Below the pieces are notes generated by a model. The model saw only the letters and a program-made list of their open reading frames with translations, had not been told where the DNA came from and ran no database searches. Below are positions 1 to 5,533 of a DNA stretch of 9,213 bases, piece after piece. The position numbers and the translations under genes are program-made. The DNA comes from an uncultured Dialister sp. GTDB taxonomy: Bacteria > Bacillota > Negativicutes > Veillonellales > Dialisteraceae. The stretch lies in NCBI GenBank assembly GCA_900314595.1, contig OMVW01000051.1:1-9213 (forward strand), written 5' to 3'. Each line of letters opens with the position of its first letter. Positions within the stretch are counted from its first letter, which is position 1.

Positions 1-147
1 TCCTCAATGCCGCATAAAACATCCCAGTATACTTTGGAATGCAATAATGCAGATTTCATCGGAGCTGCCAGGTTATTTAAGGGTGCGAAGTTTGAGTTAT
101 CAGTTCACCGTGAAGGTGCGCGCAAAATGTATGCGCCGATTTTATAA
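1..147 (+). CDS. C-terminal end of a probable ROK-family protein (partial)
   Basis: Frame 1 is open from the window edge to TAA at 145-147 and gives 48 codons, so only the carboxyl end of a gene is present. The segment ECNNADFIGAARLFKG resembles the usual end of ROK sugar kinases and repressors, where a residue pattern such as 'N(D/A)A(N/D)xIGAAxxF' forms the last helix. This is pattern recognition from a short fragment, so the family call is tentative. It is the only gene on the plus strand and converges with the lrgB operon. No strong plus-strand terminator follows: the hairpin at 187-214 has its T-tract on the other strand. Confidence 0.5.
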   Translation, partial: SSMPHKTSQYTLECNNADFIGAARLFKGAKFELSVHREGARKMYAPIL

Positions 148-180
148 AAGCTTCTATCTCAACCGGGAATAATTGGTTCA

Positions 181-214
181 ATAAAAAAGTCCGCTTCCAC
201 ATGGAAACGGACTT
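181..214 (-). terminator. Rho-independent terminator of the lrgB operon
   Basis: AAGTCCG (187-193) pairs exactly with CGGACTT (208-214). An inner TTCC/GGAA pairing extends the stem around a short loop. Read on the minus strand, the hairpin is followed by a run of T (181-188 on the plus strand is A-rich), which is the terminator arrangement for transcripts coming from lrgB, 76 bases away. Confidence 0.8.
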
Positions 215-242
215 CCTTCACTGCTAACTAAGAACTGATCAC
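215..242 (-). repeat. Degenerate heptamer array before the lrgB terminator
   Basis: On the minus strand the bases just before the terminator stem read GTGATCA, GTTCTTA, GTTAGCA, GTGAAGG: four successive 7-base units, then the hairpin. The last unit GTGAAGG is the same as the hairpin-proximal unit of the arrays at 5363-5391 and 8873-8896. The middle units are diverged, so alone this would be weak; the shared phase and final unit make it part of the family. Confidence 0.5.
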
Positions 243-289
243 TTTTTCCTGCAGCTTATTACACCTGATTTTATTTCCAGCTTCCAGCT

Positions 290-982
290 TCACAGAAGCA
301 GCGCAAAAACCATGGCTCCCCCGACGGTCATGATTCCGGCCGCTACCATGGCAAGGGATGACATGGCTCCTTCGACGGCCCCCATTTCCATGGCACGGGA
401 CGTTCCCATGGCATGAGCCGCACTGCCGCAGGCAATGCCTTTGGCTACGGGATCGGTGATGTGGAAAAGTTTCAGCAGGAAGGGAGCGATGATATTTCCA
501 ATGACTCCCGTCACGATGATGGCTACTACCGTAATGGACACGTACCCGCCCAGTTCTTCAGAAACCCCCATACCGATGGCGGTGGTGATGGATTTCGGAA
601 GGAGGGTAACGTAGGAGGCATGGTCGAAATGGAAAAATCTGGCCAGGACATAAATCGTTAGGAGTCCGGATACCATGCCTGCCGTAATGCCGCCCATGAT
701 GGCTTTGAAATTCCGGGAGAGGAGTTTCATCTGTTCATAGAGAGGCACGGCGAGACAGATCGTGGCCGGCGTCAGGAGGTAGGAAATATAGGAGGAACCT
801 TTCGCATATTCCCTGTAGGGCACTCCCGTGGCCAGAAGAAATACAATGACCAGGGCAATGGCGATGAGGAGGGGATTCACCAGATCGTTCTGGAATTTAT
901 TATGAAGATAAAGCCCGATTCCATAGGCGGCAAGGGACAGGATGACGCCAAGAAAAAGGGAATGAATGAGAAATTCGTACAT
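290..982 (-). CDS. lrgB: LrgB/CidB-family membrane protein
   Basis: The 230-residue product is almost entirely hydrophobic helices, the usual size for LrgB. Family hallmarks are visible: LTPATICLAVPLYEQ near residues 70-84 and LLPKSITTAIG near 127-137, followed by a long Ala/Gly-rich end containing SAAHAMGTSRAMEMG. LrgB works with LrgA as a two-part inner-membrane system. The pair was first described as antiholin-like modulators of murein hydrolases, and relatives were later shown to carry pyruvate or other small carboxylates (PftAB in Bacillus, PLGG1 in plants). The start ATG has AAAGG about seven bases upstream. It lies 13 bases after lrgA and is the last gene of a three-gene operon ending at the 181-214 terminator. 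The substrate cannot be read from sequence. Confidence 0.92.
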   Translation of the reverse strand: MYEFLIHSLFLGVILSLAAYGIGLYLHNKFQNDLVNPLLIAIALVIVFLLATGVPYREYAKGSSYISYLLTPATICLAVPLYEQMKLLSRNFKAIMGGITAGMVSGLLTIYVLARFFHFDHASYVTLLPKSITTAIGMGVSEELGGYVSITVVAIIVTGVIGNIIAPFLLKLFHITDPVAKGIACGSAAHAMGTSRAMEMGAVEGAMSSLAMVAAGIMTVGGAMVFALLL

Positions 983-995
983 AATGACCTTTCTG

Positions 996-1352
996 TCACA
1001 GGGATTTCTTCTGGTGACGGATGATGAACTGGGTGGTGAGGCCGGAAACGACCATGACCACCAGCAGACTGACGAGGATAATCACGAGATATGGAAAAAG
1101 CCGGGGTCTGATGAGGGCCCAGGCATCGATGAGTCCCGCTGCCGCGGGGACGAACATGATGGGCATGGTTTCGATGAGGAAATGAACCGTTTCACGGACC
1201 TGGATGACGTGGAGGAGTTTCTTCCTCAGAAACAGGAAGAGCAGCAGGATCCCGTAAATGCTGGCGGGAATGGGAAGGGGGATAAGGACGTGGAGGATTT
1301 CTCCCGCAAAGGCCAAGGCGATGATGATGCCGAATTGTCTTAAAATATCCAT
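996..1352 (-). CDS. lrgA: LrgA/CidA-family membrane protein
   Basis: The 118-residue product matches the usual length of CidA/LrgA proteins. It has about four membrane segments: residues 5-24, 27-43, 62-81 and 86-108. The segment PLPIPASIYGILLLFLFL is the conserved 'P(L/I)P(G/A)S(I/V)xGxxLLxxLL' region of the family. The charged end RHQKKSL probably lies in the cytoplasm. Its ATG directly abuts the TGA of the upstream kinase-like gene (TGAATG, no gap), with AAAGGA about ten bases upstream inside that gene, so translation is probably coupled. It is the expected partner of the downstream lrgB. Whether the pair moves an organic acid or affects autolysis is not decidable here. Confidence 0.92.
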   Translation of the reverse strand: MDILRQFGIIIALAFAGEILHVLIPLPIPASIYGILLLFLFLRKKLLHVIQVRETVHFLIETMPIMFVPAAAGLIDAWALIRPRLFPYLVIILVSLLVVMVVSGLTTQFIIRHQKKSL

Positions 1353-1958
1353 TCAGGCCTGTCCTTTCGAAAGTTCACAGCATTTCTTAATCCCTGCATC
1401 CCTGATGAAATCCACGATGTATTCCGCAGCCTTTTCATAGCCCAGGACGTAGGTATTGAGGGCCAGGTCATAGAAACTGCCATAGCCCCACTGCTCTCCC
1501 GTATAAAATTTGTGATAGAGGGCGCGGTATTCGTCGATTTTTTCGATTTTCTCCGCCGCTTCCTTTTCACTGATCTGCCATTTCCTTGCCATGGAGGGGG
1601 TGCGGTCTTTCAAATCCCCGTGCAGGAAAATGGAAAAGCAGTCTCCCCGGCGGCGGAACACATAATTCCCGCAGCGCCCGATTATGATGCAGTCTTCTCC
1701 CTCAAGCATGCGATACAGCGCGTCCAGGGGCTGTTTCTTCACTTTCCTGTCCGAATGGACAGTAACAGAAAGGGCATAGACCAGGCTGTTCATGGGGTCT
1801 TCAGTGAAAAAGGTGGGCATATCGTCATAAATGCCCTCTTTCTTTGCCATTTCCAGAAGCATTTCCCAGCTGTAGAAAGGAATGTGCAGTTTCTCGGAAA
1901 GAAGATGGCCCACCACTTCTCCCCCCGCCCCGCATTCGCGGGCAATCGTTATAATCAT
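1353..1958 (-). CDS. Cytidylate-kinase-like family protein (Cytidylate_kin2 type)
   Basis: The 201-residue product begins MIITIARECGAGGEVVG and continues SEKLHIPFYSWEML. This follows the pattern of the cytidylate-kinase-like family, typically 'ITISREYGSGGREIGxxLAxKLxIPFYDxEL'. A second family block, CIIIGRCGNYVFRRR then FSIFLHGDLKDR, follows near residues 91-120. In the nucleotide-binding loop the usual 'GSGGR' reads GAGGE, so the common Arg is a Glu and CMP kinase activity should not be assumed. The start at 1958 is chosen because AAAGGAG stands six bases upstream; a longer reading to 2030 would run over the promoter. It leads the operon with lrgA and lrgB. Its role beside LrgAB is unknown to me. 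Confidence 0.85.
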   Translation of the reverse strand: MIITIARECGAGGEVVGHLLSEKLHIPFYSWEMLLEMAKKEGIYDDMPTFFTEDPMNSLVYALSVTVHSDRKVKKQPLDALYRMLEGEDCIIIGRCGNYVFRRRGDCFSIFLHGDLKDRTPSMARKWQISEKEAAEKIEKIDEYRALYHKFYTGEQWGYGSFYDLALNTYVLGYEKAAEYIVDFIRDAGIKKCCELSKGQA

Positions 1959-2001
1959 GGTTTTCTCCTTTGATGAAATCAATAAGTGAAAATAATAACA
2001 G

Positions 2002-2030
2002 ATTATAGCCCTGTTCCCCTGGTTTATCAA
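2002..2030 (-). promoter_or_regulatory. Sigma-A-type promoter of the kinase-like/lrgA/lrgB operon
   Basis: On the minus strand TTGATA (2025-2030) and TATAAT (2002-2007) are separated by exactly 17 bases, five of six and six of six matches to the vegetative consensus. It lies about 45 bases upstream of the chosen ATG at 1958 and downstream of the MFS terminator, so the operon should have its own transcription start. Confidence 0.8.
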
Positions 2031-2068
2031 TAGGTATATATAGAAAACTTCTATTAATTTTTGATAAA
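2023..2068. promoter_or_regulatory. Inverted repeat overlapping the operon -35 (possible operator)
   Basis: TTTATCAATAG (2023-2033) faces CTATT followed by TGATAAA (2051-2068). The outer TTTATCA/TGATAAA and inner ATAG/CTAT segments pair, with a six-base bulge on one side. The left arm covers the -35 box, so a bound regulator could block or recruit polymerase. I cannot name the regulator, and an AT-rich stretch can give such matches by chance. Confidence 0.3.
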
Positions 2069-2091
2069 GATTGTAAGAATTATCGTCATAT

Positions 2092-2114
2092 CAAAAAAGC
2101 GCCCCAAAGGGCGC
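2092..2114 (-). terminator. Rho-independent terminator of the MFS gene
   Basis: GCGCCC (2099-2104) and GGGCGC (2109-2114) form a perfect GC stem with a four-base loop. On the minus strand it is followed by six T (A-run at 2093-2098). It ends the MFS transcript before the next promoter at 2030. Confidence 0.88.
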
Positions 2115-2115
2115 C

Positions 2116-2241
2116 ACTTCCCCGAATCCCGCACCCCGAACCCCGAAATCCCGCTAAAGACTCCGGCGGGGCATGCCGAGGTAAGGCTAATTCCCGAATA
2201 CCGTAACTGACTCAGTTCATAAAACGGCCTAATGACTCCAA
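2116..2241 (-). repeat. 3' UTR repeat A: GAGTCA motifs, a G-rich heptamer array, then the terminator
   Basis: This stretch fills the whole space between the MFS stop codon and its terminator. Next to the terminator are 7-base units (plus strand CGAATCC, CGCACCC, CGAACCC, CGAAATC at 2123-2150). Then come three GACTC motifs at 2159, 2209 and 2234, with a block CGAATACCGTaactGACTCA at 2195-2214. The region after the aminopeptidase gene (3717-3834) has the same parts in the same order, so the two are diverged copies of one module. On the transcribed minus strand the array has five G-runs of three or four with loops of three to five, fitting the G-quadruplex motif. Confidence 0.65.
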
Positions 2242-3549
2242 TTATTTTATCACAGTTCCTCGCGTATCCCGAATAAAAAGGAATACATTCACTGCCGCTG
2301 CGAGATAGATGCAGGAGAGGAGGGCAAAGGCTGCGGAGAATCCGTGCTGCTGGGCGAGGGTGCCGATGATGACCGGTGCGAAGCCGCCTACGGCTCTTCC
2401 TGTATTGAAGATGAAATTCTGGGCCGTGGACCTTGCGTCAGTGGTGTAATTTTCAGAAAGAAGGGTCCCGTAGCCGGCCATCATTCCATTGCAGAAGAAA
2501 CCAAGGAAGGCCCCGCCGATGAGGAGGGCCAGCGGACTTCCCAGATTGACATAGACGTAAACCATGGCTGCCGCGCCAAAGTAGAAAAGGATATAGGGGA
2601 TTTTTCGCCCCAGTTTGTCACAGAGGTAACCGAAAATATAAATGCCTGCAATCATGCCGATGACCGTGACGATCATCCAGCCGGACATGGATTTCGTCGT
2701 AAGCCCATGTTCCTTGAGAAGGATCATGGGGAGCCACACCATAATTCCGTAGTAGCCAAAGTTCTGCACGGAAGTCATGATGGTAAGGGAAATGGTGGTC
2801 AGCGTTTTATTTCCAAAAAGATGAGCCAGCGGGAATTTGCCTGCTTCTGCCAGTTCCGCCTTTTCTTCTTCCGTCAGTGTTTCACCGGCTGCCTTTTTTG
2901 CTTTCAGCGCTTTTTTCATTTCATGGCGTTTGACCCAGACCGGCGGTTCCTTGATGCCCCTTCTTGCCCAGGCAGCCAGGATGGCCGGCACTACGCCCAC
3001 CAGGAAAAGTCCCCTCCAGCCCCATTCGGGAAGGACAAAGGCCGCAAGAATAGCCGCGAGGACCGCCCCTGCCTGCCAGCCCATAGCCACACCTGCAGTC
3101 GCTCTGGCACGCTTGGCAGCCGGCCAGGTTTCCGTCACAAGGGTCATACCGATTCCGTATTCGCCGCCCAGGCCGAGACCTGCCAGGAAGCGGAGGATAT
3201 TGAGATGCATGGCATTATCTGCAAAAGCGCAGGCACCTGTAAAAATAGAGAAAAGAATAATAGTCAGGGAAAATGTGTGTACCCTTCCGAAATAATCCGC
3301 AAAGACCCCGAAGAGGTACCCGCCCAGGACCGTACCAATCAGGGTGTAGGTGGCAATAAGTCCCCCTTCTCCCAGGGTCAGTCCGAATTCACTCACAATG
3401 GCAGCCATGGCAAAAGAAAGGATAAGCACGTCCAGCCCGTCCATAGCATAGCCGATGATGGATGCCCACATCACCTTCCACCGCTCACTTCTGGTGACTC
3501 CGGTTTCTTCAAATTCCAGTTCTTCCACAGACTTCTCTTCCGCCGTCAT
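2242..3549 (-). CDS. MFS transporter, aromatic/carboxylic acid:H+ symporter type
   Basis: The 435-residue product has two six-helix halves joined by a long charged loop (EMKKALKAKKAAGETLTEEE and on, about residues 208-240). Features of the AAHS/metabolite:H+ symporter branch are visible: GYAMDGLDVLILSF in helix 1, FADYFGRV between helices 2 and 3, and GLGGEYGIGMTLVTE with RARATA around helix 4. The second half carries CDKLGRK. Such carriers import shikimate, benzoate-type aromatics, sialic acid or other carboxylates with protons; the exact substrate is not evident. The start at 3549 is chosen because GGGGAGGA sits four bases upstream. A 34-codon longer reading would cross the promoter. It is a single-gene unit with its own promoter and terminator. 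Confidence 0.88.
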   Translation of the reverse strand: MTAEEKSVEELEFEETGVTRSERWKVMWASIIGYAMDGLDVLILSFAMAAIVSEFGLTLGEGGLIATYTLIGTVLGGYLFGVFADYFGRVHTFSLTIILFSIFTGACAFADNAMHLNILRFLAGLGLGGEYGIGMTLVTETWPAAKRARATAGVAMGWQAGAVLAAILAAFVLPEWGWRGLFLVGVVPAILAAWARRGIKEPPVWVKRHEMKKALKAKKAAGETLTEEEKAELAEAGKFPLAHLFGNKTLTTISLTIMTSVQNFGYYGIMVWLPMILLKEHGLTTKSMSGWMIVTVIGMIAGIYIFGYLCDKLGRKIPYILFYFGAAAMVYVYVNLGSPLALLIGGAFLGFFCNGMMAGYGTLLSENYTTDARSTAQNFIFNTGRAVGGFAPVIIGTLAQQHGFSAAFALLSCIYLAAAVNVFLFIRDTRGTVIK

Positions 3550-3591
3550 TTTTCCTCCCCTTTGAAATATAAATGAAGCACAAATTGTCTC

Positions 3592-3620
3592 ATTATATAA
3601 TGAAATTCCCCATTTGGGAA
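3592..3620 (-). promoter_or_regulatory. Promoter of the MFS gene, with an inverted repeat in the spacer
   Basis: On the minus strand TTCCCA (3615-3620) lies 17 bases from TATAAT (3592-3597), with the ATG about 42 bases downstream. The hyphenated palindrome TTCCC-N5-GGGAA (3606-3620) covers the -35 box and part of the spacer, a position suited to an operator. The -10 itself lies in a palindrome, CATTATATAATG. The operator idea is inference. Confidence 0.6.
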
Positions 3621-3690
3621 GAGCTTCTGATAAAAGTGGAAAATTGTCCAAATCTTTATATATTATCCGGATCGATGCAAAATCCCATAC

Positions 3691-3715
3691 AAAAATAGCG
3701 CCCCGAAAGGGGCGC
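3691..3715 (-). terminator. Rho-independent terminator of the aminopeptidase gene
   Basis: GCGCCCC (3698-3704) and GGGGCGC (3709-3715) form a perfect seven-pair stem with a four-base loop. On the minus strand it is followed by a T-rich tract (A-run 3691-3695). It separates the aminopeptidase transcript from the MFS promoter. Confidence 0.88.
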
Positions 3716-3716
3716 C

Positions 3717-3834
3717 ACCTTCACGAATCACGAATCACGAAATCCCGGAATTGACTCGAACAGAACATGTCCCTTTCAGGGCTGACTCACGAATACCGTT
3801 ATTGACTCAGGTCATTCAACTGATATTTGACTCA
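3717..3834 (-). repeat. 3' UTR repeat B: GAGTCA motifs, heptamer array, then the terminator
   Basis: Diverged copy of the module at 2116-2241. Next to the terminator stem are ACCTTCA and two identical CGAATCA units (3724-3737), then CGAAATCCCG as in copy A. Four TGACTC motifs follow at 3752, 3783, 3803 and 3828, with the shared block CGAATACCGTtattGACTCA. The last motif is one base from the stop codon of the aminopeptidase, so the module begins right where translation ends, as it nearly does in copy A. The heptamers here are A/T-richer and do not form G-runs. Confidence 0.65.
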
Positions 3835-5208
3835 TTACTTACTTTCGAAAAACGCCTTATACGCCAGATACGTCTCATAGGCATCGGCCTTGGAGAGAAG
3901 GTCATAGGGGGAATGCATGGAAAGCATGGCTGTGCCGCAGTCTACCACTTCTGCGCCCCAGTCGGCCATCATGAATGCGATGGTTCCGCCGCCTCCCTGG
4001 TCCACTTTGCCCAGTTCACCGATCTGCCAGCAGACTCCGGCTTCGTCAAAAATGGCCCTGATTTTCTGCAGGAATTCCGCATTGGCATCGTTGCTTCCGC
4101 CTTTTCCGCGGGAACCGCCATATTTCGTAAGGTTCACGCCATATCCAAGGAAGGAGGCATTGTCTCTTTCAGAAACTTCGGGGAACATGGGGTCCAGGCA
4201 GGAGTTCACGTCTGCAGAAAGCATTTCGCTGTTTTCCATCGTTTCATAGAAGTCAAGAATTGAATGATCGCCCTGGAGTGCGAGCATTTTCATGACGAAT
4301 TTGACGAAATAGGAAGATTCCATGCCCGTATTTCCATAGGAGCCGATTTCCTCCTTATCCGTAAGGAGGGCCGCCTGGGTCTTTACGCCCGGTCTGGCAT
4401 CGAGAATGGCTGCCAGGTTTGCATAGGAGCAGACCCGGTCATCCTGTCCGTAGGAAGCGATGAGGGACCGGTCGAAGCCCACGTCCCTGCTCTTTGTGGC
4501 CGGTACCAGTTCCAGCTCGGCCGTTGCAAAGTCTTCTTCTTCAATTCCATAGGTTTCTTTCAGGAATTTCATGAACAGTTCTTTTGCTTTGGCCTTGCCT
4601 TCGATATTCGTCCAGGCAATGGCCTGCAGCTGTTCGCCGGTGATGCCTTCTGCCAGAGGTTTCTTCATCTGGTCCTGGGCCATATGGATGAGAAGGTCGG
4701 AAATATAGAATATGGGGTCCTCTTCTTTCATGCCCACATTGATTTCTACTTTTGTGCCGTCTTTCCTGAAAATCACGCCGATTAAGGCCAGAGGGATGGT
4801 AGGCCACTGGTATTTCTTGATTCCCCCATAATAATGGGTGCGGAAATAAACGACTCCTTCTGCCTCACGCACCGGATTGGCCTTGAGGTCAAGTCTGGGC
4901 GAATCGATGTGGGAGCCTACGATTTTGATTCCTTCATGTACCGGTTCTTCCCCGATGACTGCCAGAATGACGGATTTCCCCTTCTGGTTCCAGTAAACTT
5001 TATCGCCCGGCTTCAATTCTTTCATTTCATAAAGGGGCTTGAAACCTTTTTCTTCCGCCTGACGCAGGATTTCAGTGACTGCGAGCCGTTCGGTCCGGGC
5101 CGTATCGAGGAAAGCTTTGTACTTTTCTCCGTAAGCCATGACCGCCTTTCTTTCAGTCTGGTTCATCCGCTGCCACACGGACTTCGTTCTGCTGTATGGT
5201 TCTTTCAT
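3835..5208 (-). CDS. M18-family aminopeptidase
   Basis: The 457-residue product has the ordered metal and catalytic motifs of peptidase family M18: GSHIDSPRLDLK at 98-109 (His ligand), GQDDR at 254-258 (bridging Asp), DKEEIGS at 284-290 (catalytic and ligand Glu), SADVNS at 331-336 (Asp ligand) and MHSPYDLL at 431-438 (last His ligand). Length is normal for the family. These are cytoplasmic, two-metal, dodecameric exopeptidases that remove N-terminal residues, often acidic or neutral, from peptides. There is no signal peptide. The start has AGGAGG eight bases upstream. It is a single-gene unit, with an extended -10 promoter near 5243 and a terminator at 3691-3715. Nothing looks truncated. Substrate preference is not readable. 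Confidence 0.95.
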   Translation of the reverse strand: MKEPYSRTKSVWQRMNQTERKAVMAYGEKYKAFLDTARTERLAVTEILRQAEEKGFKPLYEMKELKPGDKVYWNQKGKSVILAVIGEEPVHEGIKIVGSHIDSPRLDLKANPVREAEGVVYFRTHYYGGIKKYQWPTIPLALIGVIFRKDGTKVEINVGMKEEDPIFYISDLLIHMAQDQMKKPLAEGITGEQLQAIAWTNIEGKAKAKELFMKFLKETYGIEEEDFATAELELVPATKSRDVGFDRSLIASYGQDDRVCSYANLAAILDARPGVKTQAALLTDKEEIGSYGNTGMESSYFVKFVMKMLALQGDHSILDFYETMENSEMLSADVNSCLDPMFPEVSERDNASFLGYGVNLTKYGGSRGKGGSNDANAEFLQKIRAIFDEAGVCWQIGELGKVDQGGGGTIAFMMADWGAEVVDCGTAMLSMHSPYDLLSKADAYETYLAYKAFFESK

Positions 5209-5242
5209 GAGTATGTCCTCCTTTGGTGATTTTTACAGTACT

Positions 5243-5251
5243 ATTATAGCA
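5243..5251 (-). promoter_or_regulatory. Extended -10 promoter of the aminopeptidase gene
   Basis: On the minus strand TGCTATAAT (TGn plus a perfect TATAAT, 5243-5251) lies about 35 bases from the ATG at 5208. I see no good -35 box at 16-18 bases, which fits an extended -10 promoter. Confidence 0.65.
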
Positions 5252-5280
5252 TGATAAAGAAAAGGATGGGGAAGATGTTA

Positions 5281-5391
5281 GTGATAAGTGATTAGCCGTT
5301 AGTTGTTAGCTGTCAACCAATTTAAATATAAAAAAGGGCGCCCATTTATTTCACAGGCGCCCACCTTCACTTACCACTTATCACTTACCAC
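5281..5391. repeat. Heptamer arrays facing each other across the pump-gene terminator
   Basis: On the left, 5281-5315 reads as five 7-base units on the plus strand: GTGATAA, GTGATTA, GCCGTTA, GTTGTTA, GCTGTCA. On the right, 5371-5391 reads TTACCAC, TTATCAC, TTACCAC, the complementary type. The outermost units are inverted copies of one another, and the pump terminator lies between them. The layout is that of the three-hairpin elements further right, but without their core. It may be a deleted or minimal form, which is inference. Confidence 0.55.
5327..5362 (-). terminator. Rho-independent terminator of the oadB-type operon
   Basis: GGGCGCC (5336-5342) and GGCGCCC (5356-5362) form a perfect seven-pair stem around a 13-base loop. 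On the minus strand it is followed by T-rich sequence (A-run 5331-5335 and on to 5327). It lies about 40 bases after the stop of the 39-codon gene, so that gene belongs to the pump transcript. Confidence 0.85.
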
Positions 5392-5403
5392 TATTTCCAA
5401 CTT

Positions 5404-5523
5404 TCAATCTTTCGGAAACGCCTTATTGAGCAGATAAGTCAGCCCCGCAAAGAGAGCCATCACTACGAAAAGAAGAGGATAGGCGATGACCATCATGGTT
5501 AAAGCAGATTCTACGCTGGACAT
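5404..5523 (-). CDS. 39-residue single-helix membrane protein, candidate small pump subunit
   Basis: After the oadB-type stop the minus strand reads TAAGGAGGAAATTATG: the stop overlaps a strong AGGAGG site and an ATG follows at the right distance. The frame gives 39 residues ending TGA at 5404. It has a short polar start (MSSVESA), one hydrophobic span at about residues 8-32 (MMVIAYPLLFVVMALFAGLT) and a basic end (NKAFPKD). Small one-helix OadG-like subunits (gamma of oxaloacetate, delta of methylmalonyl-CoA and glutaconyl-CoA decarboxylases) accompany beta subunits and help assemble the complex. Position, topology and co-transcription point that way. However, it is shorter than typical OadG and lacks the usual long C-terminal tail, so it could instead be an unrelated membrane microprotein. 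Confidence 0.75.
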   Translation of the reverse strand: MSSVESALTMMVIAYPLLFVVMALFAGLTYLLNKAFPKD

Positions 5524-5533
5524 AATTTCCTCC

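Noticed and set aside
2344..3576. Long plus-strand open frame of 410 codons
   Set aside because: It lies opposite the MFS gene, its product is polar low-complexity sequence with no family pattern, and no ribosome site precedes it. It is a shadow frame.
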